Shown: positions 25,346 to 34,401 of the stretch, one piece after another
Layout of the letters: every line of letters starts with the position of its first letter
How positions within the stretch are numbered: the stretch's first letter is position 1
Source: Gammaproteobacteria bacterium
Lineage (GTDB): Bacteria > Pseudomonadota > Gammaproteobacteria > Pseudomonadales > Azotimanducaceae
Length of the DNA: 62,577 nt
Reading direction: 5' to 3'
Assembly: GCA_002689445.1 (NCBI GenBank)
Contig: NZGC01000012.1
Coordinates: 1-62,577 of the forward strand
The notes under the pieces: model-generated
Told to the model about the DNA's origin: nothing
Database searches by the model: none
Seen by the model: only the letters and a program-made list of their open reading frames with translations
Translations under genes and position numbers: made by a program

Positions 25346-26194
25346 CTAGCCCTTACTTTTTTTGGCTTGGTTTTTAATAATCTCAGCACCCTTGGGATCA
25401 ACCGCCATACCATGCACCTGCTGATTATTTGCATGACCTAACTGCTGTAGCGACATCGCAGATTGCAAAGCAGCCCAAAGACCTTGACTATCTTGCATCT
25501 GATTGACCGATTGCTTGGCCAGTTTTAAACCAAAGCTTGGACGCTCTGCAATATGTTCTGCCATATCGGTTGTAAACGCGGTTAACTCAGCGCGAGGAAC
25601 CACGTGGTTAACCATGCCTAACTGCTTGGCTTCCTCAGCCGAAACTGCTTCACCCGTAAACAGCATTTCTTTTGCCTTGCGCACCCCCACTTCCCAAGGA
25701 TGTGCAAAGTATTCGACGCCATTGACCCCAAAGGCAACCACAGGATCTGAGAAGCTCGCGTCATCACTGGCGATGATCAGGTCTGCGACCCAAATCAACA
25801 TTAGCCCCCCTGCAATGACTTTGCCTTGCACTTCAGCGATCACCGGTTTGGGGATATTTCTCCAGCGCCAGCACATGCCCAAATAGATTTCTTCCTCAAC
25901 CGCCATCGAACCTTCTGAACCTGGCAAATCAAAACCGCCCCAGGTCCCTACCGTCTCAAACTCTGAGAGTTTGGCTCGGTCTCGGAGGTCATGACCGGAA
26001 GAAAAGTGCTTACCATCCGCAGCAAGCACGATGACATTAACCTCATTGTCTTGTGCTGCAAGATCGAAAGCTGTATTCAATTCATAGGTCATCTCGCGAT
26101 TTTGCGCATTTCTCGCTTCGTCTCGACTGATGACAATCCGAGCAACGCCATTTTTTACGGGCTCGTAACGGATGGTGTTAAATTCGTGACTCAT
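25346..26194 (-). CDS. enoyl-CoA hydratase/isomerase family protein
   Basis: A 282-residue crotonase-fold protein with VIVLAADGKHFSSGHDL (about 54-70) forming the first oxyanion-hole segment and EVQGKVIAGGLMLIWVADLIIASDDASFSDPV the second. The second catalytic-Glu position of typical hydratases is not evident (VVAFGVNGVEYFAHPWEVG). The long acidic insertion LSEFETVGTWGGFDLPGSEGS after the first segment resembles crotonases of actinobacterial and marine cyclic-compound pathways. The frame also opens at 26212. I prefer the ATG at 26194, preceded by AAGGGGAG, and the fold begins there. It is 78 bp downstream of the EstB-like gene and may share its transcript. Confidence 0.88.
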   Translation of the reverse strand: MSHEFNTIRYEPVKNGVARIVISRDEARNAQNREMTYELNTAFDLAAQDNEVNVIVLAADGKHFSSGHDLRDRAKLSEFETVGTWGGFDLPGSEGSMAVEEEIYLGMCWRWRNIPKPVIAEVQGKVIAGGLMLIWVADLIIASDDASFSDPVVAFGVNGVEYFAHPWEVGVRKAKEMLFTGEAVSAEEAKQLGMVNHVVPRAELTAFTTDMAEHIAERPSFGLKLAKQSVNQMQDSQGLWAALQSAMSLQQLGHANNQQVHGMAVDPKGAEIIKNQAKKSKG

Positions 26195-26272
26195 ATACTC
26201 CCCTTTCATCAATATTCGGTCGCCGCCTTCTGTGACTTCGTCACCCGCGCCGACCTCGGCTTACCTTTCATC

Positions 26273-27490
26273 CTAATCATCAATAGCGCCGTACACAATG
26301 CTCTTTAACTGACCTCGAAAATTAAAGGTTGATGACGGCATCAATTGCGTGAGAAAAATAATGATCAAGTCCTCGTGAGGATCTACTGAAAATATCGTTG
26401 AGGCGGCGCCGCCCCAGTAGTAGTCATCCCGGCCAATTTGTCCAGAAGCAACCTCATCAGTATTTACAGCAAAACCGAGGCCAAACCCAATCCCCTCATA
26501 GGCTGTTTCTGAAAAACTGCCGATGGCCAACTGGGTCAGATCGCGTCCTTTCCCCAAGTGATTCTGGCGCATTAACGCCAGGGTCCGCCTGCTAATCACC
26601 CGTTCCTCGTTCAGCACCCCGTTTTGAACCAACATTTGACAAAATCTAAGATAATCTTGAGCCGTACTGACTAAACCTCCGCCACCCGACTCAAACAAGG
26701 GCTTTTGAAGATACATTGAAGATTCCGATGGATCGAGCAAATGGAGCGATTTATCGACCCCACGACCATAGTTCGAGGCCAACCTGGCAGCCTTGTTTGC
26801 CGGCACATAAAAGTCGGTATCGGTCATACCCAACGGCTCAAAGATAAAAGTTTTGACATAGTCGCTAAACGGCATTCCCGAAAGGGCTTCCACTAGGTAT
26901 CCACAAACATCCGTTGCGAGCGAATATAGCCAGGCTTCGCCGGGATGGTAACAAAGCGGCATGGTCCCCAGCAGCTCCACAAAAGAGGCCAGCGTTTGTT
27001 CCCGCCGCTCGGTCAGACCCGCTGCTCGATACGCTTGGTCCACCGGGTGCTCACCGTTGCCGTACGACAAACCCGAGGTGTGATTAAGTATTTGTCGGAA
27101 GGTAATCTCCGAAACGGCTGGCACCAACATCAATTCCCCGGAGGAGGCAGTCCCCATACAGACGTTGGGGCTGCGAAAGGCAGGAATCACACGTGAAATC
27201 GGATCATTGAGTTGGAACAGGCCTCTTTCATACAACTGCATCAGTGCAATTGACGTCACAGGCTTAGTCATCGAGTAGATTCTAAATATTGTATCTTCCT
27301 GAATCGGTGTCTTAGCCGCGAGATCGGCATACCCCAAGGATTCAAAGTAAGCCACGTTTCCCTTACGAGCCACTAAAGTCTGGCATCCAGCAATCTTTTG
27401 AGGGTCAATAAAACGATCTTGCAGGTGCCTGGTAAGATGTTGCAGTCGTTTAGCCGACATCCCGGCTGCTACTGGATCGATATTCATCAT
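26273..27490 (-). CDS. serine hydrolase, class C beta-lactamase/EstB-like family
   Basis: A 405-residue penicillin-binding-protein-fold hydrolase. The nucleophile motif is Ser73-x2-Lys76 in YSMTKPVTS, the tyrosine motif lies in WLYSLATDVCGYLVE, and HTSGLSYG is present. No signal peptide is evident, which favours a cytoplasmic esterase or lactonase of the EstB type over a true beta-lactamase. In this cluster it could open a lactone produced by Baeyer-Villiger-type oxidation; that is inference. The frame also opens at a TTG at 27493, and ATG codons at 27490 and 27487 are equally usable, with a weak GAAGAA upstream. It is divergent from the BLUF gene. Confidence 0.88.
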   Translation of the reverse strand: MMNIDPVAAGMSAKRLQHLTRHLQDRFIDPQKIAGCQTLVARKGNVAYFESLGYADLAAKTPIQEDTIFRIYSMTKPVTSIALMQLYERGLFQLNDPISRVIPAFRSPNVCMGTASSGELMLVPAVSEITFRQILNHTSGLSYGNGEHPVDQAYRAAGLTERREQTLASFVELLGTMPLCYHPGEAWLYSLATDVCGYLVEALSGMPFSDYVKTFIFEPLGMTDTDFYVPANKAARLASNYGRGVDKSLHLLDPSESSMYLQKPLFESGGGGLVSTAQDYLRFCQMLVQNGVLNEERVISRRTLALMRQNHLGKGRDLTQLAIGSFSETAYEGIGFGLGFAVNTDEVASGQIGRDDYYWGGAASTIFSVDPHEDLIIIFLTQLMPSSTFNFRGQLKSIVYGAIDD

Positions 27491-27678
27491 CAAATTTCTT
27501 CGGCAATTTTTCCTAGTACCCTAACATGCCAACGAACCCAGGCCCTACTATCAACAAACGCTCCCTCCCCACGGACTTGGGTCTCGGCCCCAATTTTAGG
27601 TAAACTACACGGCCCTACACCGTTGAGATCTAGAAGCCTGCCATGAGCCGAACTTCGTTCAAGAGAGGATTAACCTAG

Positions 27679-28122
27679 ATGCCTACCCCGGCAAGCGAAA
27701 AACAATTCGGTAATTCCTCCGAAATCCTCATCAGCAAGACCTATCTAAGTCGAGCCGTTAGGCCCTTCATTGAGGAGGATCTTGAATCGTTACTGGTCAA
27801 CTGTCGTGAGAACAATGCCAAAGTCAACGTGACTGGCGCACTACTACATCATAATGACTATTTTATGCAGCTATTGGAGGGTACGTCGGTGGAGGTAGAA
27901 GCGGTATACGCGAGGATTGCAGCTGATCCTCGACATGAAGTGATGAGCATCTTATTCGAGGATGAGATCAGCGCTCGCTTTTTCCCAGACTGGTCTATGG
28001 GCTACCGAGCCGCCAATATGATTCCTTCCAAGGCGCTAAATCAAGTCTATGAGTCTGCAAAATTTGATTCGAAGCGCTTCCCAATCAACGATTTTCTTAT
28101 GATGTTCAGCGACGACAAGTGA
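27679..28122 (+). CDS. BLUF-domain blue-light photoreceptor
   Basis: A 147-residue stand-alone BLUF protein, which binds FAD and signals blue light by a hydrogen-bond switch. Key residues are Tyr22 in TYLSRA (equivalent to Tyr8 of PixD), Asn45 or Asn46 in the ENNAKVNVTG motif, Gln64 in YFMQLLEG (Gln50 of PixD) and Trp105-Ser-Met107 in FPDWSMGY. The photochemistry should therefore be intact. There is an N-terminal extension of about 15 residues and a short C-terminal helix region, but no fused output domain, so it would act through a partner protein. AGAGGA precedes the ATG. No obvious partner gene adjoins it; its neighbours are a hydrolase and an outer-membrane protein. Confidence 0.93.
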   Translation: MPTPASEKQFGNSSEILISKTYLSRAVRPFIEEDLESLLVNCRENNAKVNVTGALLHHNDYFMQLLEGTSVEVEAVYARIAADPRHEVMSILFEDEISARFFPDWSMGYRAANMIPSKALNQVYESAKFDSKRFPINDFLMMFSDDK

Positions 28123-28264
28123 CCGCTTAACCCTTCCTTTCTTAATATCAAGCGACACGACCCCACGTCATCAAACCCTCGCGACCTAACGTTTTCTTCC
28201 CTAATTTGGCATTCGGAATGCGACTGTAACCCGCTTCTGGTCAAGCTAACTTCACTCGCCTCAG

Positions 28265-30757
28265 CTAACTACCCCATCGATACCGCAACTTGATGACCAG
28301 ACTATTGACCACAGGATCTTGAAAAGCTTGACTGAATAAATCGCCAAAAGCGTCCTCTGATCCCGCCGGTAATTGATTACCTCGGTTGTAGACCACATAA
28401 AAGTCTGTGAGCGGTGCTATCTCCCATCGATATCGGACTTGAGCCGTCAACAGGCTCACCGTAAAGTCGCGGTGGGCACTGGATTCCTCACGCATCAACG
28501 TCCCCGCCGTCTCAGGCACAAGAAAGCTCTCCCGCTCGTAAGCCTTTACCCCGGCCCATTGCAAACTCACTTTCAATTGGTGATTGGCTGCTAAAAACCA
28601 ATTCAAATCGATGCTCGGTTGCAGGTCTGTCGCATCAAACGCACCGAAAGAGCGCCCTCCTTGATAAACCAGCCAGCCACGACGTTTTTTTGCACTGACG
28701 TCCAGATCAAAATACAACCGGTCCGAGATTCTGGCAGTCATCCCCAGCGTGGCCTTGAGCGTCCAATCTCCCAAGTCCTCTTGCAATCCGCCGACGCTAC
28801 TTGAGAAGCTCAATGATCGACTGGCATCAGTTGCCCAAAGCAAGTCGATCCAAGCCCTATCTTCAGACTCGTAAGACCCGTTTCCCCGGCTGTTACGATC
28901 TTCAAAGCGGCGCGGTAACCAGCCCAAGGCTGTTCGGACGGTATTACGTCCTTTCAGGACCAACGTGTTACGCCAAAACACACCTCGGTCTATCACCTGT
29001 TTGTCACTAAGATTCTCCTGATGCTGGAAAATGAGCGTACCGCGAGTGGATTCATACCAACTACCGGGAGTCGGATCGGCATAACTTAAAATATAACGAC
29101 CGCCTTGATAATTATTACGCCGCAGAAACCCAAGATCATTGATGTTGACGGCATCATCAAAGTACTCGAACTCCAATTTGTGTTGAAAAGCTGAGCTGGG
29201 AGCGTACCGCAGATCTAGAACTGTTCCTTGCCCCTTCACGCCTGCTCGAGAGCTTTCAATCCATTGTACATCTGCCCCAAACAGACCACTGCCCAGCCCA
29301 TAGTGCATATCAACCCCCTGCACTGTCGCGTCATATTGCGGGCCTTTGACGTCTGTTCCTAGCAGCCCGAGACCCAATCGTTGATCTCCAGATTTTTCAT
29401 ACAGCAATCTGATCACACTGAAATCTCGGCCCGGGGATACAATCGATTGTGATTGTCCGGCGTCATCATTTGCGCGCCAAACCACCTCATCCTCTTGAGC
29501 AGATAATAGCCCGTACCGAAACCCAACGGCCCCTCCTGTCAATTTCATAGCACCAAGCAGATTGGTCGGGAGATCCCGTTCGCCACGAGCCACCGTCAAC
29601 CCATCTGGAACGTCCACTTGAGTCGCCGTTCCGCCAATTCGACGGGTGTTTAACAAGCTAATGGGGGCGGGCATAAAGTCCGTGACGAAAACCCGGCGTG
29701 AGGTGGTCGCAAAATTCTCATTGGTGGTTTCTCGAAGCGCATTGCCGGAATTTGCCCGGGGTGTCGTTTCGAACACTTCACTACCTTCCAAAAAAAATAA
29801 ACGTTTTTCCGGGAAAAAGGTCTCTAGGGCAGTGAGGTTTAACACCACATCATCGGCTTCAACCGCACCAAAGTCAGGATTCAAGGTCGCGTTAACCGCT
29901 AGCAAAGCACTGTGCTGCCAGGTCATATCGGCGCCTATTCGAGCCTCCCGCTCGTCCCTTGCGTCATCGGCAGTGGCTGAAAAGAAGGGTATAAAGCTCC
30001 ACTCGCGTCGAGGTTTGATACCTTTGACCTTAAAAGCATTCAGCGCTGTCACAAACTGCGGCGAAGAGTAGGCATGTCCTGGCCATTGATATCGCTCGTT
30101 CGAACCCGACACTTGCCGGCTTGCGGCAAAACCGAGAGTTCTAACATCCCCCGCTTTTGGGAGGTTCATCATCGACCAGGGCAGAAACATTTCTACGCTC
30201 CAACCATCGGCAAGTGCCTTTGATTTGCCCAGCCAAGGTCCATCCCAATCATTGGTGTACCGACGCTCTGGCAGCACCTTGCCGTCCATGACGGGATCTC
30301 CAAGGGCTACGATAAACCAGTAAGCAAATAGCCCCTGCCCGGTGGTGTCGAGGGTAAAGCCAAAGGTATCTCGGTCGATGAACTGATCACGTGGCGTTAA
30401 ACGCTGGACCAACGTCGCTTTGGGTTGTTTCATCACCGCCGATACAAAAAACCCTTTTTCCGTTGCGAACATTCTCATCTGAGTCGGATATTTCGCAGGC
30501 AGCCCGGTGCCAGGCACGGCGACTATCATATTGTCGTAAACTGGCAAATCCGACCAAATTGCTTCATCGACGGCACCATCGATACGTACCCCAACTCTTG
30601 CATGATCGCGAGTCTCGAGGGCCAATTCATGCATTGGAATACCATCTAGGTAACCTTTGATGCTTTGAGGTCCCTCTGCCATCAAGATCAGCGGCACGCT
30701 GCTCGTCGCCCATACCAAGATCTGCAGCCAGGCATTAGCAACCATTTTTTTAGTCAT
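28265..30757 (-). CDS. DUF5916 outer-membrane protein with CBM9-like domain
   Basis: An 830-residue protein with a signal sequence (residues 1-27 or so), then a family-9 carbohydrate-binding-like beta-sandwich (about 50-240, starting at VRIDGAVDEAIWSDLP). The DUF5916 hallmark segment NPDFGAVEADDVVLNLTALETFFPEKRLFFLEG follows (about 290-325). A long C-terminal region of alternating strands ends in VIKLRYRW, suggesting a beta-barrel. The family is common in Bacteroidetes and marine Proteobacteria and its function is not established; roles in surface binding or uptake are proposed. A strong GGGAGGGGGG ribosome site precedes the ATG. It is divergent from a sodium/solute symporter, 148 bp apart. 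Confidence 0.87.
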   Translation of the reverse strand: MTKKMVANAWLQILVWATSSVPLILMAEGPQSIKGYLDGIPMHELALETRDHARVGVRIDGAVDEAIWSDLPVYDNMIVAVPGTGLPAKYPTQMRMFATEKGFFVSAVMKQPKATLVQRLTPRDQFIDRDTFGFTLDTTGQGLFAYWFIVALGDPVMDGKVLPERRYTNDWDGPWLGKSKALADGWSVEMFLPWSMMNLPKAGDVRTLGFAASRQVSGSNERYQWPGHAYSSPQFVTALNAFKVKGIKPRREWSFIPFFSATADDARDEREARIGADMTWQHSALLAVNATLNPDFGAVEADDVVLNLTALETFFPEKRLFFLEGSEVFETTPRANSGNALRETTNENFATTSRRVFVTDFMPAPISLLNTRRIGGTATQVDVPDGLTVARGERDLPTNLLGAMKLTGGAVGFRYGLLSAQEDEVVWRANDDAGQSQSIVSPGRDFSVIRLLYEKSGDQRLGLGLLGTDVKGPQYDATVQGVDMHYGLGSGLFGADVQWIESSRAGVKGQGTVLDLRYAPSSAFQHKLEFEYFDDAVNINDLGFLRRNNYQGGRYILSYADPTPGSWYESTRGTLIFQHQENLSDKQVIDRGVFWRNTLVLKGRNTVRTALGWLPRRFEDRNSRGNGSYESEDRAWIDLLWATDASRSLSFSSSVGGLQEDLGDWTLKATLGMTARISDRLYFDLDVSAKKRRGWLVYQGGRSFGAFDATDLQPSIDLNWFLAANHQLKVSLQWAGVKAYERESFLVPETAGTLMREESSAHRDFTVSLLTAQVRYRWEIAPLTDFYVVYNRGNQLPAGSEDAFGDLFSQAFQDPVVNSLVIKLRYRWGS

Positions 30758-30905
30758 AATAAAGCCCCCCTCCCTTCGATCATCATCGGCTTTTACGAAA
30801 TTCTCGGCAAGCCATCGAACCCAAAAACACCTTTCAAGTCATCCGGGCCAGCGATGCATTTCCCAGATGCAATGAAACGTGGTTGAATCCGATAAAGGGG
30901 GATTT

Positions 30906-32483
30906 ATGACGTTAATCGAGTGGTCTTGGGTATTTCTGGTTTTATACATCGCAGCCATGGTGGGTATCGGACTCTACGCTCAGCGACGTATCAAGCATGC
31001 CGACGACTTCGCGACAGCAAGGGGCGCTTATGGCCCGTTTTTCTTGGCCTTGGCGTTTGCGGCATCCACGGCCAGCGGGGCGACGTTCCTGGGGAGTCCT
31101 GCCCTCAGCTACGAATGGGGACTTGCCGCCAATTGGGGAAACTTCCTCTACCCCATCGGCGTCTACGTCGGAATCTTAATCTCGATGCGATTGATTGCTA
31201 CATCAGGCAATCGCTTCGGAAATCGTTCGATACCTGAGTATCTGGGTGATCGCTATCAATCCGAATTTATGCGCCTGGCGGTTTCGATTTTGTCCCTCGT
31301 GCTGTTTTTCTACCTTGCTGGGCAGCTCGTATCAGGGGTGGTGATGTTCGAGATCATGCTGGGGTTGGATGCGGACTGGGCTTTGATTATTACCACGCTG
31401 GTCCTACTGATTTACGTTGTTCTCGGTGGTGCTCATGCCGATATCTTAACGGATGGGGCGCAAGGGGCTTTGATGCTGGTTCTTGCGGTCGTTGTCATTG
31501 TGCTCACTCTGGTGGGTTACGGAGTCGAGGGTGGATTTTCGGGCATGATCGATAATCTATCGGCACAGGATCCCACCCTCGTGACACCGCTCAATCCCAA
31601 CACGCCGTTGTACCACTCTTGGTGGTCAATTTTTGTCATTGCATTTGCCCATATGCCCCTTGGACTACTGCCTCACCTGGGTAACAAGTTATGGGCCCTC
31701 GACTCGAGTCAAGACCGATTTCAGTTCGTCAAATTGGCAGCGATCTTTGGCCTAACCTTGGGCATGCTGGGCCTAGGCGGCCTCCTTGCACGAGCGTACT
31801 TTGGCGATGCACTCTATGCCTCAGGCGCGAACCCTAATCAGTCTTTGCCCCTGGTTTTTGTAGAAATTTTCCCGACATGGCTTGCAGCCCTAGTGGGCGT
31901 TGGCGTGCTCTCTGCGGTCATGAGCACTGCCGATGGGCTGGTGGTGTCTTCGTCGCAAATTATCGCCAACGATCTGTATAGGAGAACGCTTGCTCCCAAG
32001 TTGCATCCAAACATGGATCCCGATCGATTGGATCGAAGAATTTTGCTGATCTCGAGAATCTCAACGGTTGCTGTACTCATCATCTGCATGAGCATGGCCT
32101 GGTTTCTCATGGATATTAACGTTTCTCTCATCGTTTGGATCGGTGTTGGCGGTATGATGGCGGCCTTTGCTGGCCCGCTGGTGGTCGGCGCTCTCTGGCG
32201 CGGCGTCACATTTTCCGGGGCCGTGTCGGGACTGCTGATTGGGTTTTCGGTTTTCATTGTCGCCCACGCCCAACTCATCGATCCGTCGCTCTTTTCAAAT
32301 CCCATCTTACGGTCAGCTGCAGAATGGCTCTATCGAGAGGGCCCGAACCCCTATTCCTGCGCTGTCATCGGCGAAATCGCTTCGGTCATCGCGACGGTCA
32401 TCGTATCCAAATGCACTCAACCCCTACCCGAGGCACACCTCGATGAGATGTTTGGCAAAGCAAATGCCCATCAATCGCCTTGA
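30906..32483 (+). CDS. sodium:solute symporter (SSS family)
   Basis: A 525-residue inner-membrane symporter with about thirteen helices of the LeuT-like SSS family, closest in pattern to PutP/PanF. The central signature is GVLSAVMSTADGLVVSSSQIIANDLYRR (about 335-362). The N-terminal IKHADDFATARG and ASTASGATFLGSPALSYEWG are also typical. The frame opens at 30879, but AAGGGGG followed by the ATG at 30906 fixes the start. The substrate is unknown. Its neighbours (PhyH, AllA, Alc) make a purine product such as allantoin or a ureide conceivable, but this is inference. Confidence 0.9.
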   Translation: MTLIEWSWVFLVLYIAAMVGIGLYAQRRIKHADDFATARGAYGPFFLALAFAASTASGATFLGSPALSYEWGLAANWGNFLYPIGVYVGILISMRLIATSGNRFGNRSIPEYLGDRYQSEFMRLAVSILSLVLFFYLAGQLVSGVVMFEIMLGLDADWALIITTLVLLIYVVLGGAHADILTDGAQGALMLVLAVVVIVLTLVGYGVEGGFSGMIDNLSAQDPTLVTPLNPNTPLYHSWWSIFVIAFAHMPLGLLPHLGNKLWALDSSQDRFQFVKLAAIFGLTLGMLGLGGLLARAYFGDALYASGANPNQSLPLVFVEIFPTWLAALVGVGVLSAVMSTADGLVVSSSQIIANDLYRRTLAPKLHPNMDPDRLDRRILLISRISTVAVLIICMSMAWFLMDINVSLIVWIGVGGMMAAFAGPLVVGALWRGVTFSGAVSGLLIGFSVFIVAHAQLIDPSLFSNPILRSAAEWLYREGPNPYSCAVIGEIASVIATVIVSKCTQPLPEAHLDEMFGKANAHQSP

Positions 32484-32647
32484 GCTTTCTTCGAAGATAT
32501 CGTCGATTGCCGGTCTTTTCATCATCGTTTAAGCACTACCGGGTTGATCGTTGGTTAGGATGATTAACAGGCCTGAAAAAAGCTCACAGTTGATCAACCC
32601 TCTTGAACACGGCATCATCATTCTCTCGTCCTGCACGGTACTTTTTT

Positions 32648-33781
32648 ATGTCAAACCGCCTTGAAACGACCAACGAAAGCTTGATGCAGGCCTATCGTGC
32701 TGCAGGGACTCTCCGAGCAAAGTCCTTGGGTAACCGGGGGCCTCTGCGCTTTGACCCAGACGGTCAACTAGACCTCGAGTTTCTTGAGTCCTATCGGACC
32801 CACGGATTCTATGTTTTCGAAAATGTCCTCGATCAACAGGAGCTTAAGGAGCTAGAAGCGGATGTCCATAGGCTGCAGACTCGAGCACCCAGCAGCCCTA
32901 AAGCAGACACCGATACCTCTGGCGCGCCAGCCTTAGGACAACACCTCAAGGGAAAAAATTTCGGTTGGGTGGCGCCTCTGAGTGACCCGGTAGGCGGCAC
33001 CCTAAGAAACGACGGTCGACACCCCGTTAAAATGCATGAACCCGCCGCCCCGAAAGATGCCCCAGCCCACGTCTTACAAATCGTGCTGGGTTCACTGCAA
33101 TTTTCGGACGCCTGTCTGCGGCTTTATGGACATCCTCAGCTACTGGCGGTTGCAGCGGCCATCAATGGCGATGATTTCGCACCGTTTAATGAAGCCGTCT
33201 GGATCAAACAACCCCGTTTAGGCGGTTCTGTTGCATGGCACCAAGATGGAACGACACAATGGGATCGACCCGACTTCGATCAAGACACCCACGGTTTTAA
33301 TTTTATGGCCCAGCTCTACGGATCGGATGCCGATAACGGTCTTTGGGTTTTGCCAGGGTCGCACAGAGCACGAGCGGATATCCCAGCGCTGGTTGAAGAA
33401 TCCGGTTCGGACCGACTCGAGGCGGCGGTGCCTTTAATCTGTCAACCGGGCGATGTCGCCATCTGTAACCGTCAAGCCGTTCATGGCAGCTTTGCGAATA
33501 CTTCGGATAAATTGCGAGTCACGCTGAACTTTGGATTCCATCGGCGCGAATCTGTGCTTGGTGCGCAAGGCAATGGTATCCACAGTCAATCAGTCGCCTA
33601 TGACTCGGCAAGAATATTGAAACGGTCCGAGATGATTGGCTACGCGATATCGGCGAGAGCCCAGCACAGACCCGAGGAGCAGTCTTTTTCTTATCAGCCT
33701 CTGGCATCTCATAATTTTCGGTGGTCTGAAAACGTGCGAGACAACATTCAAGACTATAATTTGCTGGATTTAGGCATCTAG
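32648..33781 (+). CDS. phytanoyl-CoA dioxygenase (PhyH) family protein
   Basis: A 377-residue Fe(II)/2-oxoglutarate dioxygenase of the PhyH family. The iron ligands are His198-x-Asp200 in VAWHQDGT and His279 in QAVHGSFANTS. An arginine about ten residues later (KLRVTLNFG) is the expected 2-oxoglutarate anchor. A TTG at 32603 would add 15 residues. The ATG at 32648 is chosen because the conserved region follows, though the ribosome site is weak. PhyH proteins hydroxylate very varied substrates, and none is implied by sequence here. Its place between the symporter and allA is suggestive of purine or ureide metabolism but not proof. Confidence 0.88.
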   Translation: MSNRLETTNESLMQAYRAAGTLRAKSLGNRGPLRFDPDGQLDLEFLESYRTHGFYVFENVLDQQELKELEADVHRLQTRAPSSPKADTDTSGAPALGQHLKGKNFGWVAPLSDPVGGTLRNDGRHPVKMHEPAAPKDAPAHVLQIVLGSLQFSDACLRLYGHPQLLAVAAAINGDDFAPFNEAVWIKQPRLGGSVAWHQDGTTQWDRPDFDQDTHGFNFMAQLYGSDADNGLWVLPGSHRARADIPALVEESGSDRLEAAVPLICQPGDVAICNRQAVHGSFANTSDKLRVTLNFGFHRRESVLGAQGNGIHSQSVAYDSARILKRSEMIGYAISARAQHRPEEQSFSYQPLASHNFRWSENVRDNIQDYNLLDLGI

Positions 33782-33804
33782 CCAAGGGTGTTGTCACCCC
33801 TTGG
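33782..33804 (+). terminator. stem-loop just after the PhyH stop codon
   Basis: CCAAGGGTG pairs with CACCCCTTGG around TTGT, with one bulged C, beginning directly after the TAG at 33779-33781. There is no T-tract, so it is at best a weak or factor-dependent terminator, or a 3'-end protecting hairpin. Confidence 0.35.
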
Positions 33805-33903
33805 GTACGAGCAAAGATTCTGCGGGTTTCTTTGGCCGAGCCCTGGTGCCTTGGGGATTGTGCTACCATCGGATCGATTCATGACCAAAGAGCCCTAAGT
33901 CCC

Positions 33904-34401
33904 ATGACGACTAAGATGCTGCAATTAACCCCCTTGACGGCGCCGGCTTTTCAGCCTTTTGGCGACGTGATTAGTGTTGAGACCAGTCAATCTGTTGAAC
34001 TCATTAATCGCGGTCATACCCAGCGCTTTAATCAGCCAACCGAGCTTGCGCTGACCCAGCCTGGGTTTGTGCCTGCACTCAGCATTTTTCGCAGTGAAGG
34101 CTGGCAACTCCCGGTTCCAATTACGGCACTAGAGCGGCACCCTCACAGCAGTCAAAGCTTTATCCCTCTGGGAAACACACCCTTCATTATCGTTGTTGCA
34201 CCTCCTGGGGAGCTTGTAGAAAGCGAGATCAGAGCCTTCATGTCCTCCCCTGGACAGGGCATCAATTATCGTCCGGGCACTTGGCATCACTTCCATATGG
34301 CCCACCAACAACAGGCTGATTTTCTTGTCATTGATGTGGTGGGCGAGCCAGCAAACTGTGACGAAGCCCAACTGCTGGACCCTATTACCTTATGCCATTA
34401 A
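33904..34401 (+). CDS. allA: ureidoglycolate lyase
   Basis: A 165-residue AllA-type cupin-fold lyase that splits ureidoglycolate into glyoxylate and urea, the last step of allantoin breakdown. Features seen are TAPAFQPFGDVISVE near the N-terminus, LERHPHSSQSFIPL (about 76-89) with metal-binding His and Gln, IVVAPPGE, AFMSSPGQGINYRPGTWHH (about 115-133) and DFLVIDVVG. Length and motif order match the family. A longer frame opens at 33832, but the conserved part starts at the ATG at 33904. The allantoicase-like gene overlaps its 3' end by 10 bp, so the enzymes that make and cleave ureidoglycolate are translationally coupled. Confidence 0.92.
   Translation: MTTKMLQLTPLTAPAFQPFGDVISVETSQSVELINRGHTQRFNQPTELALTQPGFVPALSIFRSEGWQLPVPITALERHPHSSQSFIPLGNTPFIIVVAPPGELVESEIRAFMSSPGQGINYRPGTWHHFHMAHQQQADFLVIDVVGEPANCDEAQLLDPITLCH

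Noticed and set aside
25162-25434. Minus-strand 90-residue frame after the crotonase gene
   Set aside because: It overlaps the 3' end of the crotonase gene in another frame, is Arg/Ser-rich and matches no family I recognise. GC-rich hairpins explain the composition.
26273-27490. Antibiotic beta-lactamase
   Set aside because: No signal peptide is visible, and the Ser-Met-Thr-Lys and Tyr-Ser-Leu motifs fit EstB-like esterases in a catabolic setting.
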